DNA of 64,000 nucleotides from JAFAZJ01 sp050183765 (GTDB lineage Bacteria; Pseudomonadota; Alphaproteobacteria; Reyranellales; Reyranellaceae), in assembly GCA_050183765.1 (NCBI GenBank), contig JBFXAZ010000006.1, forward strand, positions 1-64,000. Direction: 5' to 3'. Of the stretch, positions 1-7,786 are shown in pieces. Both the position numbers and the translations under genes were made by a program. Numbering within the stretch: the stretch's first letter is position 1; each line of letters opens with the position of its first letter. The notes under the pieces are model-generated. The model saw only the letters and a program-made list of their open reading frames with translations. It ran no database searches and had not been told where the DNA came from.

Positions 1-595
1 CGATCGCCGCCATGCCCTTGCGGGTGACGCCCTTCATCGAGTTGAACGACAGGCTGCGCAGCGCCGGCAGGCCCTTGATCGCCTCCAGCCCGTCGTCGCC
101 GATCGACGAGCTGCTGACATCGAGGTTCTTCAGCGTCTTGATCCTGGCGACATGCGCCATGCCGGCCGCCGTAATCTTCGTCCGGAACAGGGTGAGGCTG
201 GTGAGGTCGCCCAGCTTGGCGATCTCGGCCAGCGCCGCGTCGGTGATCGCCGAGTTGTGCACGCTCACGCGGTGCAGGTGCGGCACCGCCTTGACCAGCG
301 CGGTGACCGCCTGGTCGCTGCCCGCCCGGTTGCCGAGGCTGACGTCGGCCAGCCTGGGAAACGCCTTGAGCTTGTCGAGATCGGCGGCGACCAGGGTCTT
401 GTCGCGCGCCAGGCTGCCGAAATCGACCCGTGTCGCCTTCTCGACGAGCTCGGGCGTGGCCTCCTTGGAGTTGAGCTTGATGCCGAGGCCCTTGAGCCAC
501 TCGGCGGCATCCTGCGGCGTCTGCGCCATGGCCGGGCCGCACAAGGCCACCGCCGCTGCCATCATGACGATGGCAAACGCTTTGCGTCTGATCAT
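1..595 (-). CDS. secreted leucine-rich-repeat protein, copy 1 (partial, C-terminus outside window)
   Basis: The reading frame starts at the ATG at 595 and stays open to the left edge, giving about 198 residues. The N-terminus is a classical signal peptide (MIRRK, hydrophobic core, AMA cleavage site), so the protein is probably periplasmic or secreted. From about residue 50 it consists of leucine-rich repeats of roughly 24 residues with the recurring pattern ITDAALAEIGKL, the short type that often carries ITDAGL turns. It is a close paralogue of the next gene: the signal peptide, the N-terminal block and the repeats around KGVTRKGMAAI are almost the same at DNA level. Such folds normally bind proteins or peptides; no ligand or function can be read from the sequence. 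No catalytic domain is visible in the part present. Confidence 0.8.
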   Translation of the reverse strand, partial: MIRRKAFAIVMMAAAVALCGPAMAQTPQDAAEWLKGLGIKLNSKEATPELVEKATRVDFGSLARDKTLVAADLDKLKAFPRLADVSLGNRAGSDQAVTALVKAVPHLHRVSVHNSAITDAALAEIAKLGDLTSLTLFRTKITAAGMAHVARIKTLKNLDVSSSSIGDDGLEAIKGLPALRSLSFNSMKGVTRKGMAAI

Positions 596-621
596 AGGCA
601 AGCTCCCCAACGAGTTGTCTG

Positions 622-680
622 TCACGGATGGATGAAGTCGCGCGTTCTCTCCGGTGGCCGTTCTCCCGCTGTGAAAAGGG
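622..680 (-). pseudogene. duplicated 3' tail of the VOC dioxygenase gene
   Basis: Just upstream of the copy-1 LRR gene the minus strand can be read as GERPPERTRDFIHP followed by a stop. The intact dioxygenase gene ends GERPPQKFRDNIQP and a stop, at the same distance from the copy-2 LRR start. The flanking DNA also matches, for example gctccccaac then ttgtc/ccgtcacgg. The homology fades beyond about 680. This is a gene fragment carried along when the LRR gene was duplicated, and it is not expected to be expressed. Confidence 0.7.
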
Positions 681-752
681 TCGTCGAACGAAGCAGGGCG
701 AGCGCCGGCAAGACGGGGACAGCGCCCCGCTCGCCGGCCGTCCGCGCGCGCC

Positions 753-1955
753 CTACTTGCTGATGCGCAGCTTGGGATTCGCTGCCTTGGCCGCCTCGAC
801 TCCGGCGTCGGTGACCGCCGATTTCGAGGCGCTGATCGAGGTCACGTTCTTGTTCTCGACGAGCGTCTTCAACCCGGCGTCGCCGACCGCGGTCGAGGCG
901 ATGCCCACCAGGCGCAGGGCCGGGAACTTCGCGATCGTGGCCATGCCGGCGTCGGTGACCTTGGTGCCGTCCATCTTGAGCCACGACAGCTTGGGCAAGG
1001 CGGCCAGCGCCGGCAGGCCGGCATCGGTGATCGCCGTGTTGTCGAGCCACAGGGTCTGCAGCGCCTTGTTGGCCGCCAACGCCTTCAGGCCGGCATCGGT
1101 GATCGCCGTGTCGTTGAGGTAGATCGTCTCGAGCTTCGCCAGGCTGCCGATCGCCGGCATCGACTTGTCGGTGATCTTGGTCTTCCACACGAACAGGCGG
1201 CGCATGCTCTTGAGCTTGCCGAGATGCTGGCCGCCGGCGTCGTCGAGCTTGCTCGCCATCAGCGTCATGTCCTCGAGCATCGGCGCCTTGCCCAGCTCCT
1301 CGACCTCCTCGTTGATCTCGGCGAACTGCAGCACGAGATTGCGCAGCGCCGGCAGCGAGGCGATCGCCGCCATGCCCTTGCGGGTGACGCCCTTCATCGA
1401 GTTGAACGACAGGCTGCGCAAGGCCGGCAGTCCCTTGATCGCCTCCAGGCCGGCATCGCCGATCGCCGTGCTGCTGACGTCCAGGGTCTGCAGCTTCTTG
1501 AGCTTGCCGACATGGATCATGCCGGCAGCGGTGATCTTGGTGCTGAACATCCCGAGGTTGGTGAGGTCGCCGAGCTTGCCGATCTCGGCCAGCGCCGCGT
1601 CGGTGATCGCCGAGTTGTGCACGGTGAGGCGGTGCAGCTTGGGCACCGCCTTGACCAGCTCGGCAACGGCCTGGTCGCTGCCGGCCCGATTGCCGAGCCC
1701 GACCTCGGCGAGCTTGGGAAACGCCTTCAGCTTGGCGAGATCGGCCGGGACAAGGGTCTTGTCGCGCGCCAGGCCGTTGAAATCGACCGTCGTCGCCGTC
1801 TGCACCAGCTCCGGCGTGGCGTCCTTGTAGTTCAGCTTGATGCCCAGGCCCTTGAGCCAGTCGGCGGCATCCTGCGCCGTCTGCGCCGTCGCGGGCCCAC
1901 ACAAGCCCGCCGCGACCGCCGCGAGGGCGATCGCGCATAGTGTCCGTCTGATCAT
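753..1955 (-). CDS. secreted leucine-rich-repeat protein, copy 2
   Basis: A complete 400-residue protein. It has a signal peptide (MIRRTLCAIALAAVAAG, then GPATAQ), a short helical N-terminal segment ending near residue 50, and then LRR units of about 24 residues to the C-terminus. Typical units read TAITDAGLKALAANKALQTL. There are no transmembrane segments after the signal peptide and no enzyme motifs. It lies 25 bases downstream of the dioxygenase gene on the same strand and could be transcribed with it. The unit repeated next door (copy 1) shows that this locus has been duplicated in tandem. The protein is likely periplasmic and scaffold-like; its partner is unknown. Confidence 0.85.
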   Translation of the reverse strand: MIRRTLCAIALAAVAAGLCGPATAQTAQDAADWLKGLGIKLNYKDATPELVQTATTVDFNGLARDKTLVPADLAKLKAFPKLAEVGLGNRAGSDQAVAELVKAVPKLHRLTVHNSAITDAALAEIGKLGDLTNLGMFSTKITAAGMIHVGKLKKLQTLDVSSTAIGDAGLEAIKGLPALRSLSFNSMKGVTRKGMAAIASLPALRNLVLQFAEINEEVEELGKAPMLEDMTLMASKLDDAGGQHLGKLKSMRRLFVWKTKITDKSMPAIGSLAKLETIYLNDTAITDAGLKALAANKALQTLWLDNTAITDAGLPALAALPKLSWLKMDGTKVTDAGMATIAKFPALRLVGIASTAVGDAGLKTLVENKNVTSISASKSAVTDAGVEAAKAANPKLRISK

Positions 1956-1980
1956 GTCTGGCTCCCCAACTGATTGTCCG

Positions 1981-2934
1981 TCACGGCTGGATATTATCGC
2001 GAAACTTTTGCGGTGGTCTTTCTCCCCACTGTGACAGCAGACCTTCCTCGGCGCTCAGCAGGTTGCCGCCCTGCGCCGCGTTCAGTCGGTCGGTATCGGC
2101 CCAGCGTTCATGGGTGCGGCCCCAGGGATCGCACCAGTAATCGTACACCTGGCTGCCCAGCAGGTGACGGCCGATGCCCCACATGTGCTCGTACTTGCCG
2201 AGGCTCTTCAGATACTCGTGATCCTGCATCACCGCGTCGATGTCGGGCACCTCGTAGGACAGGTGGTTCAATCCGGCCTTCTCGTGGCGGATGCAGAAGA
2301 AGACATGATGGTCGACGTAGTCCTCGCCGCGATCGAGCCGGTTGAACGAGCCGATGATGTTGTCCGGGCTGCCGGCATAGACGTCGTCGGAGCGAATGAA
2401 GCCCAGCGTGTCACGAAACCACCTCACCGTCTCGTCGAATTTCGGCGTGCCCATCACGCCGTGCGCGATGCGCTTGATCGTCGTCGGCGATTTCGACAGC
2501 CGCATCAGCCGGCCCCTGCGGCGCAATGGTTCGTCGCCGGTGTTGGGCGGGTCGCGCGGCACGGCGATCGGCGGCAGCTCGGCGATCCCATGCACCACCT
2601 CGATCTGGTAGCCGTTGGGCTCGCTCAGCCGCACGCGCCTGCCGCCGCCGGGCTCGTCGATGGCTTCGACGCCCGAGGCGCCCGGCAACGCCGCCAGCTT
2701 CGCGAGGTCGTCCTCGCTCCTGGCGTAATAGGCGAAGCCGACGAATTTCGGATCGCCCTTCTCGGTGACATGAATGTGGTGTGGCGAGTCCGAGCCGCGC
2801 ATGTACAGCGCGGAATCGGTGCGCGCCGAGCGCACCATGCCGAAATGCGTGAGGAACTCCTCCATCACGTCGAGGTCCGGCGCCCGCAGGCGGCCCCAGG
2901 CCAGGTCGGTCACCTTCACGATCGGTGCGGTCAT
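1981..2934 (-). CDS. VOC-family extradiol ring-cleavage dioxygenase-like protein
   Basis: 317 residues with two tandem vicinal-oxygen-chelate modules, the layout of type I extradiol dioxygenases that open catechol-type rings. The C-terminal module keeps the expected iron ligands: His158 (KRIAHGVMGTP), His224 (GLNHLSYEV) and Glu276 (RTHERW). The N-terminal module (residues 5-118) has the fold but no complete ligand set, as usual for this family. I chose the ATG at 2934 (MTAPIVKVTDLAWGRL) because the homologous part begins there; an in-frame ATG at 3075 would add 47 residues of atypical sequence. The substrate cannot be assigned. No other aromatic-degradation genes lie beside it. Confidence 0.8.
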   Translation of the reverse strand: MTAPIVKVTDLAWGRLRAPDLDVMEEFLTHFGMVRSARTDSALYMRGSDSPHHIHVTEKGDPKFVGFAYYARSEDDLAKLAALPGASGVEAIDEPGGGRRVRLSEPNGYQIEVVHGIAELPPIAVPRDPPNTGDEPLRRRGRLMRLSKSPTTIKRIAHGVMGTPKFDETVRWFRDTLGFIRSDDVYAGSPDNIIGSFNRLDRGEDYVDHHVFFCIRHEKAGLNHLSYEVPDIDAVMQDHEYLKSLGKYEHMWGIGRHLLGSQVYDYWCDPWGRTHERWADTDRLNAAQGGNLLSAEEGLLSQWGERPPQKFRDNIQP

Positions 2935-3140
2935 GGCGCTCTCCCACGCGCGTCCGACTTCTCGCGGACATGCTGCGGGATTGTCGACAATGAAGATGCC
3001 GGCGACAAGCGGTGAGATTGCGAGCCGGTGGCCGGATGCCCGCCCAGGGGCGGCCACCATATTGTCGCCGTTCATGCTATCCAGTCCGTCGTATGCTTGA
3101 ACGATTGGCGCGCGGTCGCCGCAATGCTGGAGAAGAGACG

Positions 3141-3371
3141 ATGACCATCAACCCGGTCGGCCTCAGGATCGCGCCGGCCCTCGTCGCGCTGTCCCTGCTG
3201 CTTTCGGCCTGCGGCAACACCTGGGGACAACGGGCGGTGACGGGTGGCGGCATTGGTGCCGCCGCCGGCGCGGTCGTGGGTGCGGCGACGGGCGGTCTCT
3301 CGGTCCTCGGTGGCGCGCTGATCGGCGGCGCGGTCGGCGCCGGCGTCGGCGCGGCGACCACGCCGCGCTGA
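3141..3371 (+). CDS. small glycine-zipper lipoprotein
   Basis: 76 residues. The N-terminus is a lipoprotein signal peptide ending in the lipobox LLSACG, so the mature chain would be lipidated on the cysteine and membrane-anchored. The rest is almost entirely a glycine/alanine zipper (GGGIGAAAGAVVGAATGG), which can insert in or pack against membranes. The ATG at 3141 follows an AGAAGAGACG ribosome-binding region; upstream in-frame starts would destroy the signal peptide. It resembles the many short glycine-zipper lipoproteins of alphaproteobacteria, whose role is mostly unknown. Confidence 0.75.
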   Translation: MTINPVGLRIAPALVALSLLLSACGNTWGQRAVTGGGIGAAAGAVVGAATGGLSVLGGALIGGAVGAGVGAATTPR

Positions 3372-3513
3372 GCTGCCGCCGCGAGGCGGGAGCCGCCGGC
3401 TCGTCGATCTGCCCGGTCTGCGACGTGCCAGGCGCGGCGGCGCGCCGTGGCGGCACGTCGCGCCTGTCGCGCCGCTTCGGCGCCTACCTGAATATGGAGT
3501 GACGCGGATCGCA

Positions 3514-3591
3514 CGGTCGGCTCACCGCTGCGGTGGGCCGACCGATGGAGGGCCGCCGGGCGGATGCGTCTCGCCGCCCGGCGGCTTTTTT
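3514..3591 (+). ncRNA. candidate structured small RNA or 3' UTR element
   Basis: Two strong hairpins follow each other. The first pairs 3514-3526 with 3532-3544 (13 pairs, one G-U, five-base loop). The second is a 12-pair stem ending in six T. No open frame uses this stretch. It could be the 3' end of the lipoprotein mRNA, 140 bases upstream, or an independent small RNA; no clear promoter separates them. Confidence 0.35.
3552..3591 (+). terminator. intrinsic terminator before the dcw cluster
   Basis: A perfect 12-base-pair stem (3552-3563 with 3574-3585, gccgccgggcgg) with a ten-base loop is followed directly by TTTTTT at 3586-3591. This is a textbook rho-independent terminator. It isolates the dcw operon from upstream transcription. 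Confidence 0.9.
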
Positions 3592-3800
3592 GTTTGCGGC
3601 CGAACCGCTCGACGCATCGAACAAACCGTGATTCAATCCAGCCTGCGCATGAGTCATATGCTCGTTGTGTATTTTGGCGGGCTGGTTTCGCAGCCGGTAG
3701 AGGGCGACTGCATGGCCGTGCACCATTAGCAGGGAGATCGAATACTGCGCAGCGAATGCTAACCCATTCTCCAGGCGCCCGTTTTTGCCCGTCCAAGCGT
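3592..3800. other. intergenic stretch upstream of the mraZ promoter
   Basis: About 210 bases with lower G+C than the neighbouring genes. Short open frames exist on both strands, but none has a ribosome-binding site or recognisable sequence. I see no RNA gene or repeat here. It probably holds upstream promoter sequence of the dcw operon. Confidence 0.4.
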
Positions 3801-3840
3801 TTGACGACCGCTATTTCCCATGATATCCCATGACATCCCG
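3801..3840 (+). promoter_or_regulatory. mraZ promoter region with three-repeat MraZ operator
   Basis: Read on the minus strand, 3816-3840 is three direct repeats of (T/C)GGGA spaced exactly ten bases apart: CGGGA, TGGGA, TGGGA. This is the arrangement bound by MraZ in E. coli (TGGGN repeats with five-base spacers). A TTGACG at 3801-3806 is a plausible -35 element. The matching -10 would fall inside the repeats (TATCCC at 3824-3829, a weak match), so bound MraZ would block RNA polymerase. The mraZ start lies 85 bases downstream. The operator is well supported; the promoter assignment is tentative. Confidence 0.65.
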
Positions 3841-3924
3841 TAAGCCGCACAAGTCGGCGGGGGATGCCACCGGTTCCGCGTGGGGCGGAGGGGGCTCAAA
3901 GACCGGGCGCATGGGGGATGGGAC

Positions 3925-4431
3925 ATGTTCCTATCCACATACCTGATGAAGGTGGACGGCAAGGGGCGCGTATCCGTCCCGGCCGCTTGGCGCGCCCATC
4001 TCAGCAACGACGGTTTCGACGGCTTCATCGCCTTCCAGTCGCTGACCCACACCTCGATCGACGCGCGCGGCAAGGGCGGCTTCGGCCAGCTGATGGCCAA
4101 GCTGCGCAGCGACAGCGAGGCGCGCGCCGGCACGCTGGAGACCGAGCTGTTCGTCGAGGGCGACAACGACGCGGCGTATCTCTCGAGCGTCGCCATCGAC
4201 GTCTCCTTCGACAGCGAAGGCCGCCTGTCGCTGCCGGCCACGCTGTGGTCGGCGCTGGGCGTCACCAACGCCAGCGAGAAGCCCGGTCAGCTCGCCTTCG
4301 TCGGGCGCAGCTCGTACTTCCAGATCTGGACCGCCTCGGCATGGGCCGCGCAGTCCGAGCGCGAGCGCGAGCGTTTCCTGGCGCGCGTCGCCGGCCGTCG
4401 CGTCGTGCCGCTTCCGGGAGACGGGCGATGA
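3925..4431 (+). CDS. mraZ: transcriptional regulator MraZ
   Basis: 168 residues, slightly longer than the common 140-160. Two MraZ half-domains of the AbrB-like swapped-hairpin fold are visible. The first carries DGKGRVSVPAAWR at residues 11-23 and the second DSEGRLSLPATLW at 96-108; both contain the DxxGR signature. MraZ forms ring-shaped oligomers that bind direct repeats upstream of its own gene and repress the dcw operon. Such repeats are present at 3816-3840. It is the first gene of the cluster and overlaps rsmH by four bases (ATGA). The start at 3925 (MFLSTYLMKV) matches the family; in-frame upstream starts lack homologous sequence. Confidence 0.95.
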   Translation: MFLSTYLMKVDGKGRVSVPAAWRAHLSNDGFDGFIAFQSLTHTSIDARGKGGFGQLMAKLRSDSEARAGTLETELFVEGDNDAAYLSSVAIDVSFDSEGRLSLPATLWSALGVTNASEKPGQLAFVGRSSYFQIWTASAWAAQSERERERFLARVAGRRVVPLPGDGR

Positions 4432-5396
4432 GCGCGGCGCACATCCCGGTCCTCGTCGAGGAGGTCGTTGCGGCGCTGCTGCCGCGCGACGGCGCCTTGT
4501 ATGTCGACGGCACCTTTGGCGCGGGTGGCTACACCCGTGCGTTGCTGGGCGCGGCTGCCTGCCGCGTAATCGGCATCGATCGCGACCCCACCGCGATCGA
4601 TGCCGGCCAGCTCCTTGTCGCCGAGCACGCCGGCCGCCTGCGGCTGATCGAAGGCCGCTTCGGCGACCTCGACGCCCTGCTCGCCGCCAACGACGTGGTA
4701 TCCGGCACGGTCGACGGGGTGGCGCTGGATCTCGGCGTGTCGTCGATGCAGATCGACAGCGCCGCTCGCGGCTTCTCGTTCCGCCTCGACGGCCCGCTCG
4801 ACATGCGCATGTCGGCCAGCGGTGCGTCGGCGGCCGACGTGGTCAATGACGCCGACGAAGGCGATCTCGCCGACCTGATCTATCGCTACGGCGAGGAGCG
4901 CCAGTCGCGCCGCGTGGCGCGCGCCATCGTCAATGCGCGCAAGAGCGCGCGCATCGAGCGCACCGGCCAGCTCGCCGACATCGTGCGCCGCGCGCTGGGT
5001 CCCGCCGCGTCGCGCGCGACGATCGATCCGGCGACGCGCACCTTCCAGGCGCTGCGCATCCACGTCAACGACGAGCTGGGCGAGCTCGAGCGCGGCCTTG
5101 CCGCCGCCGAGCGCGTGCTGGCGCCGGGCGGCCGTCTCGCGGTGGTCTCGTTCCACTCGCTGGAGGATCGCGTGGTGAAGGGCTTCCTGCGCGGTCGCGC
5201 CGAGGAGGGCCCGCGTCCCTCGCGTCATCTGCCCGATGCGCGCCGCGCCGATCCGCGCCGTCCGGGCTGGCGACTTGTGACGCGCCGGCCGATCGAGCCC
5301 GGCGCGGCGGAGATCGCGCGCAATCCCCGCGCGCGCTCGGCCAAGCTGCGAATCGGCGAGCGCCTCGCGGCCGCGAGCAGCGGAGAAGCGGCATGA
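4428..5396 (+). CDS. rsmH: 16S rRNA (cytosine(1402)-N(4))-methyltransferase
   Basis: 322 residues, normal for RsmH (formerly MraW). It uses SAM to methylate N4 of C1402 in the ribosomal P site. Visible family blocks are HIPVLVEEVV at 5-14, the SAM-binding VDGTFGAGGYT at 26-36, DLGVSSMQID near residue 104, and VVSFHSLEDRVVKGF in the C-terminal third. The gene begins inside the mraZ stop codon (ATGA overlap) and ends by overlapping ftsL in the same way, so it is translated as part of the dcw operon. Confidence 0.97.
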   Translation: MSAAHIPVLVEEVVAALLPRDGALYVDGTFGAGGYTRALLGAAACRVIGIDRDPTAIDAGQLLVAEHAGRLRLIEGRFGDLDALLAANDVVSGTVDGVALDLGVSSMQIDSAARGFSFRLDGPLDMRMSASGASAADVVNDADEGDLADLIYRYGEERQSRRVARAIVNARKSARIERTGQLADIVRRALGPAASRATIDPATRTFQALRIHVNDELGELERGLAAAERVLAPGGRLAVVSFHSLEDRVVKGFLRGRAEEGPRPSRHLPDARRADPRRPGWRLVTRRPIEPGAAEIARNPRARSAKLRIGERLAAASSGEAA

Positions 5397-5938
5397 TCAA
5401 CCGTGGCATCCTGTTCTGGGTCGTGGCGGCGATCTTCACCGGCATCGGCCTGTTCGTCGTGAAGTACCACGAGCGCCGCCTGCAGGAGCGCCTTGAGGCG
5501 CTCAACCGCCAGATCGTCGACAACCAGCGCGCCACCAACATCCTGCGCGTGGAGTACGCGCATCTCGGCGAGATCAATCGCATCGAGGCGCTCAACGCCA
5601 AGTATATCCGTCTGCAACCCATCACGATGCGCCAGATCGGCAGCATCGACCAGATTCCGCTGCGACGTGCGGGCGGGGCGGTCGCCACAGATCCCGGAAA
5701 AACCGGGTCGGACGCCCCCTCAAAGGCCGACGCCCCCTCAGCGTCGGCGACCCCTCGTCCCGTCGCAGCGCGAAAGGAGGCTGGCGTGAAAGCGCCAGCC
5801 TCCACCCCTTCAAGGACCCGTCCACTGGTCGACGAGCCGGTGACGGCGGGCATCGACGATGACGACGCGGCGCCGGCGGCGGCCGCGCCGAAGCCCGTCC
5901 ACTCGCCGGCCAAGGCGCCGGCCGGAGGTCATCGGTGA
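5393..5938 (+). CDS. ftsL: cell division protein FtsL, with extended C-terminal tail
   Basis: 181 residues. The first 90 or so are a normal FtsL: a short cytoplasmic start, one membrane segment (ILFWVVAAIFTGIGLFVV, residues 5-22) and a periplasmic coiled coil (HERRLQERLEALNRQIVDNQ). FtsL joins FtsB and FtsQ to activate septal synthesis by FtsW/FtsI. From about residue 95 the sequence becomes Ala/Pro/Ser/Lys-rich low complexity, and its DNA contains palindromes and a duplicated gacgccccctca, so the tail may be inserted repeat DNA. Position between rsmH and ftsI with overlapping starts and stops supports the call despite low sequence conservation in the family. Confidence 0.88.
   Translation: MINRGILFWVVAAIFTGIGLFVVKYHERRLQERLEALNRQIVDNQRATNILRVEYAHLGEINRIEALNAKYIRLQPITMRQIGSIDQIPLRRAGGAVATDPGKTGSDAPSKADAPSASATPRPVAARKEAGVKAPASTPSRTRPLVDEPVTAGIDDDDAAPAAAAPKPVHSPAKAPAGGHR
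5776..5803. repeat. palindromic element inside ftsL
   Basis: GGAGGCTGGCG at 5776-5786 pairs perfectly with CGCCAGCCTCC at 5793-5803 across a six-base loop. It lies in the low-complexity tail of ftsL, just after the direct repeat gacgccccctca (from about 5710 and 5730). The palindrome is read through in frame, encoding roughly KEAGVKAPAS. It looks like a mobile palindromic unit accommodated by a coding sequence. Confidence 0.5.
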
Positions 5939-7785
5939 TCGCGCGGCTGTGGCGCCGGCGTCCGGCCGACGACGTCGAGACGCCCACGGCCGACGATCCG
6001 CTGTCAGTGCCCCGCCGCCCGGCCGCCGCGTCGCGCGACGCGCTGGAGGTTGCCCGGGCGCGGCTGTCGGCCGCCACCGCGGTCTTCGCCCTGCTCTTCA
6101 TCGTCATCGGGCTGCGCATGGCGCACGTCTCGCTGCTGCGCGAGGCGGGCGAGGGCGGCGGTCCCGGCACGGCGGTGGCCGGCAACACGGTGCGCGCCGA
6201 GCGCGCCGAGATCGTCGACCGCAACGGCGTGGTCCTGGCGACCTCGCTTCCCGTCGCTTCGCTGTTCGTCAATCCGCGCCAGGTGATCGACGTCGAGGAG
6301 GCGTCGCGCAAGATCGCGGGCGTGCTGCCCGAGTTCAAGCCGGAGGCCATCCGCGAGAAGCTCGAATCGGGCAAGAGCTGGGTCTGGGTGAAGCGCGCGC
6401 TCAGCCCGCGCGAGCAGGACGCGGTCAACCGCCTGGGTCTGCCCGGCTTCGAGTTCCAGAACCAGGAGCGGCGCATCTTCCCGCAGGGCGCGCTGGCCCC
6501 GCATATCCTGGGCTACACCGACATCGACAACACCGGCGTCGCCGGCATCGAGAAGACCTTCGACCAGCGCCTGCGCCAGGGCGAGCGGCTGACGCTGTCG
6601 ATCGATCTGCGCCTGCAGCGCTTCGTCGAGGAAGAGCTCGCCCGCGCCATGCAGAAGTTCTCGGCGATCGGCGCCACCGCCGCCGTGATGGACGTCAACA
6701 CCGGCGAGATCCTGGCGCTGGCCTCGCTGCCCGCCTATGACCCCAACCGGCACGGCACGATCTCGCCCGAGGTCCTGTTCAACCGCTCGACCCTGGGCGT
6801 CTACGAGCAGGGCTCGACCTTCAAGATCTTCAACACGGCGATGGTGCTGGACACCGGCCGTTTCACCCCGGCCTCGGCCTTCGACGCGCGCGAGCCGATC
6901 AAGATCGATCGCTTCACGATCAGCGACTACCATGGCCAGCACCGCGTGATGTCCGTCTCGGACATCTTCAAGTACTCCTCGAATATCGGCTCGGCGCGGA
7001 TGGCGCTGGAGGTCGGCATCGAAGGCCAGCGCGCCTTCTTCGACAAGATCGGCTTCCTCAAGCCGGTGCCGATCGAGCTGCCCGAGGTCGGGCGGCCGCT
7101 CTATCCCAAGCATTGGCGCAAGATCAACATGCTGACCATCGCCTTTGGCCACGGCATGTCGGTGACGCCGCTGCATGTCGTCGCCGGGACGGCGGCGATG
7201 ATCAACGGCGGCGTCTACTATCCGCCGACACTGCTGAAGCGCGACGGTCCGCGCGCGAAGGAGACCGGCCACCGGGTGATCCGGCCCGGCACGTCGGCGC
7301 ACATGCGCGAGCTGCTGCGGCTGGTCGTCACGGACGGCACCGGCAAGGCGGCCGACGTGCCGGGCTACGAGGTCGGCGGCAAGACCGGCACGGCCGAGAA
7401 GCCGGGCAAGTCCGGCTATCGCGAGAAAGCGCTGATCAGCTCCTTCGTCGGCGTCTTCCCGATGCGCGCGCCGCGCTATGTCGTGATGGTGTCGATGGAC
7501 GAGCCCAAAGGCACCAAGGAAACCGCCGGCTACGCCACCGGCGGCTGGGTGGCGGCGCCCTCGGTGAAGGCGATCATCGAGCACATCACGGTATTGTATG
7601 GTATCCGTCCGGTGGATCCGGCCGCGGCCGCCAAGGCGATGGCGCTGGCCGATGCCGCGGCGGCGCGCCAGGGCGCGAGGCCGGGCGCCGCGCAGCCGCC
7701 GGCGACCAAGGCCGCTTCGGCGAAGACCGCCGGCATGACGATCGACCAGATCCTCGGCGCCACACCATTGGCGGGAGGCCGCTGA
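5935..7785 (+). CDS. ftsI: septal peptidoglycan transpeptidase FtsI (PBP3)
   Basis: 616 residues, GTG start overlapping the ftsL stop (GTGA). A cytoplasmic Arg-rich head is followed by a membrane anchor at about 46-66 (AATAVFALLFIVIGL), the PBP dimerisation domain, and the transpeptidase domain with all active-site motifs: STFK at 294-297 (acyl-serine Ser294), SSN at 348-350 and KTGT at 483-486. It crosslinks septal peptidoglycan in complex with FtsW. The C-terminal 60 residues are Ala-rich and end in MTIDQILGATPLAGGR, a tail longer than the enterobacterial enzyme. Confidence 0.97.
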   Translation: MIARLWRRRPADDVETPTADDPLSVPRRPAAASRDALEVARARLSAATAVFALLFIVIGLRMAHVSLLREAGEGGGPGTAVAGNTVRAERAEIVDRNGVVLATSLPVASLFVNPRQVIDVEEASRKIAGVLPEFKPEAIREKLESGKSWVWVKRALSPREQDAVNRLGLPGFEFQNQERRIFPQGALAPHILGYTDIDNTGVAGIEKTFDQRLRQGERLTLSIDLRLQRFVEEELARAMQKFSAIGATAAVMDVNTGEILALASLPAYDPNRHGTISPEVLFNRSTLGVYEQGSTFKIFNTAMVLDTGRFTPASAFDAREPIKIDRFTISDYHGQHRVMSVSDIFKYSSNIGSARMALEVGIEGQRAFFDKIGFLKPVPIELPEVGRPLYPKHWRKINMLTIAFGHGMSVTPLHVVAGTAAMINGGVYYPPTLLKRDGPRAKETGHRVIRPGTSAHMRELLRLVVTDGTGKAADVPGYEVGGKTGTAEKPGKSGYREKALISSFVGVFPMRAPRYVVMVSMDEPKGTKETAGYATGGWVAAPSVKAIIEHITVLYGIRPVDPAAAAKAMALADAAAARQGARPGAAQPPATKAASAKTAGMTIDQILGATPLAGGR

Positions 7786-7786
7786 C

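Noticed and set aside
3592..3800. tRNA-like sequence near gattcaatcc
   Set aside because: Only a T-loop-like decamer is present; no acceptor or anticodon arms can be folded around it.
3880..3924. Further MraZ sites in the G-runs just before the mraZ start (gtggggcggaggggg, catgggggatggg)
   Set aside because: The spacing is irregular compared with the exact ten-base repeats at 3816-3840, and G-runs are frequent here.
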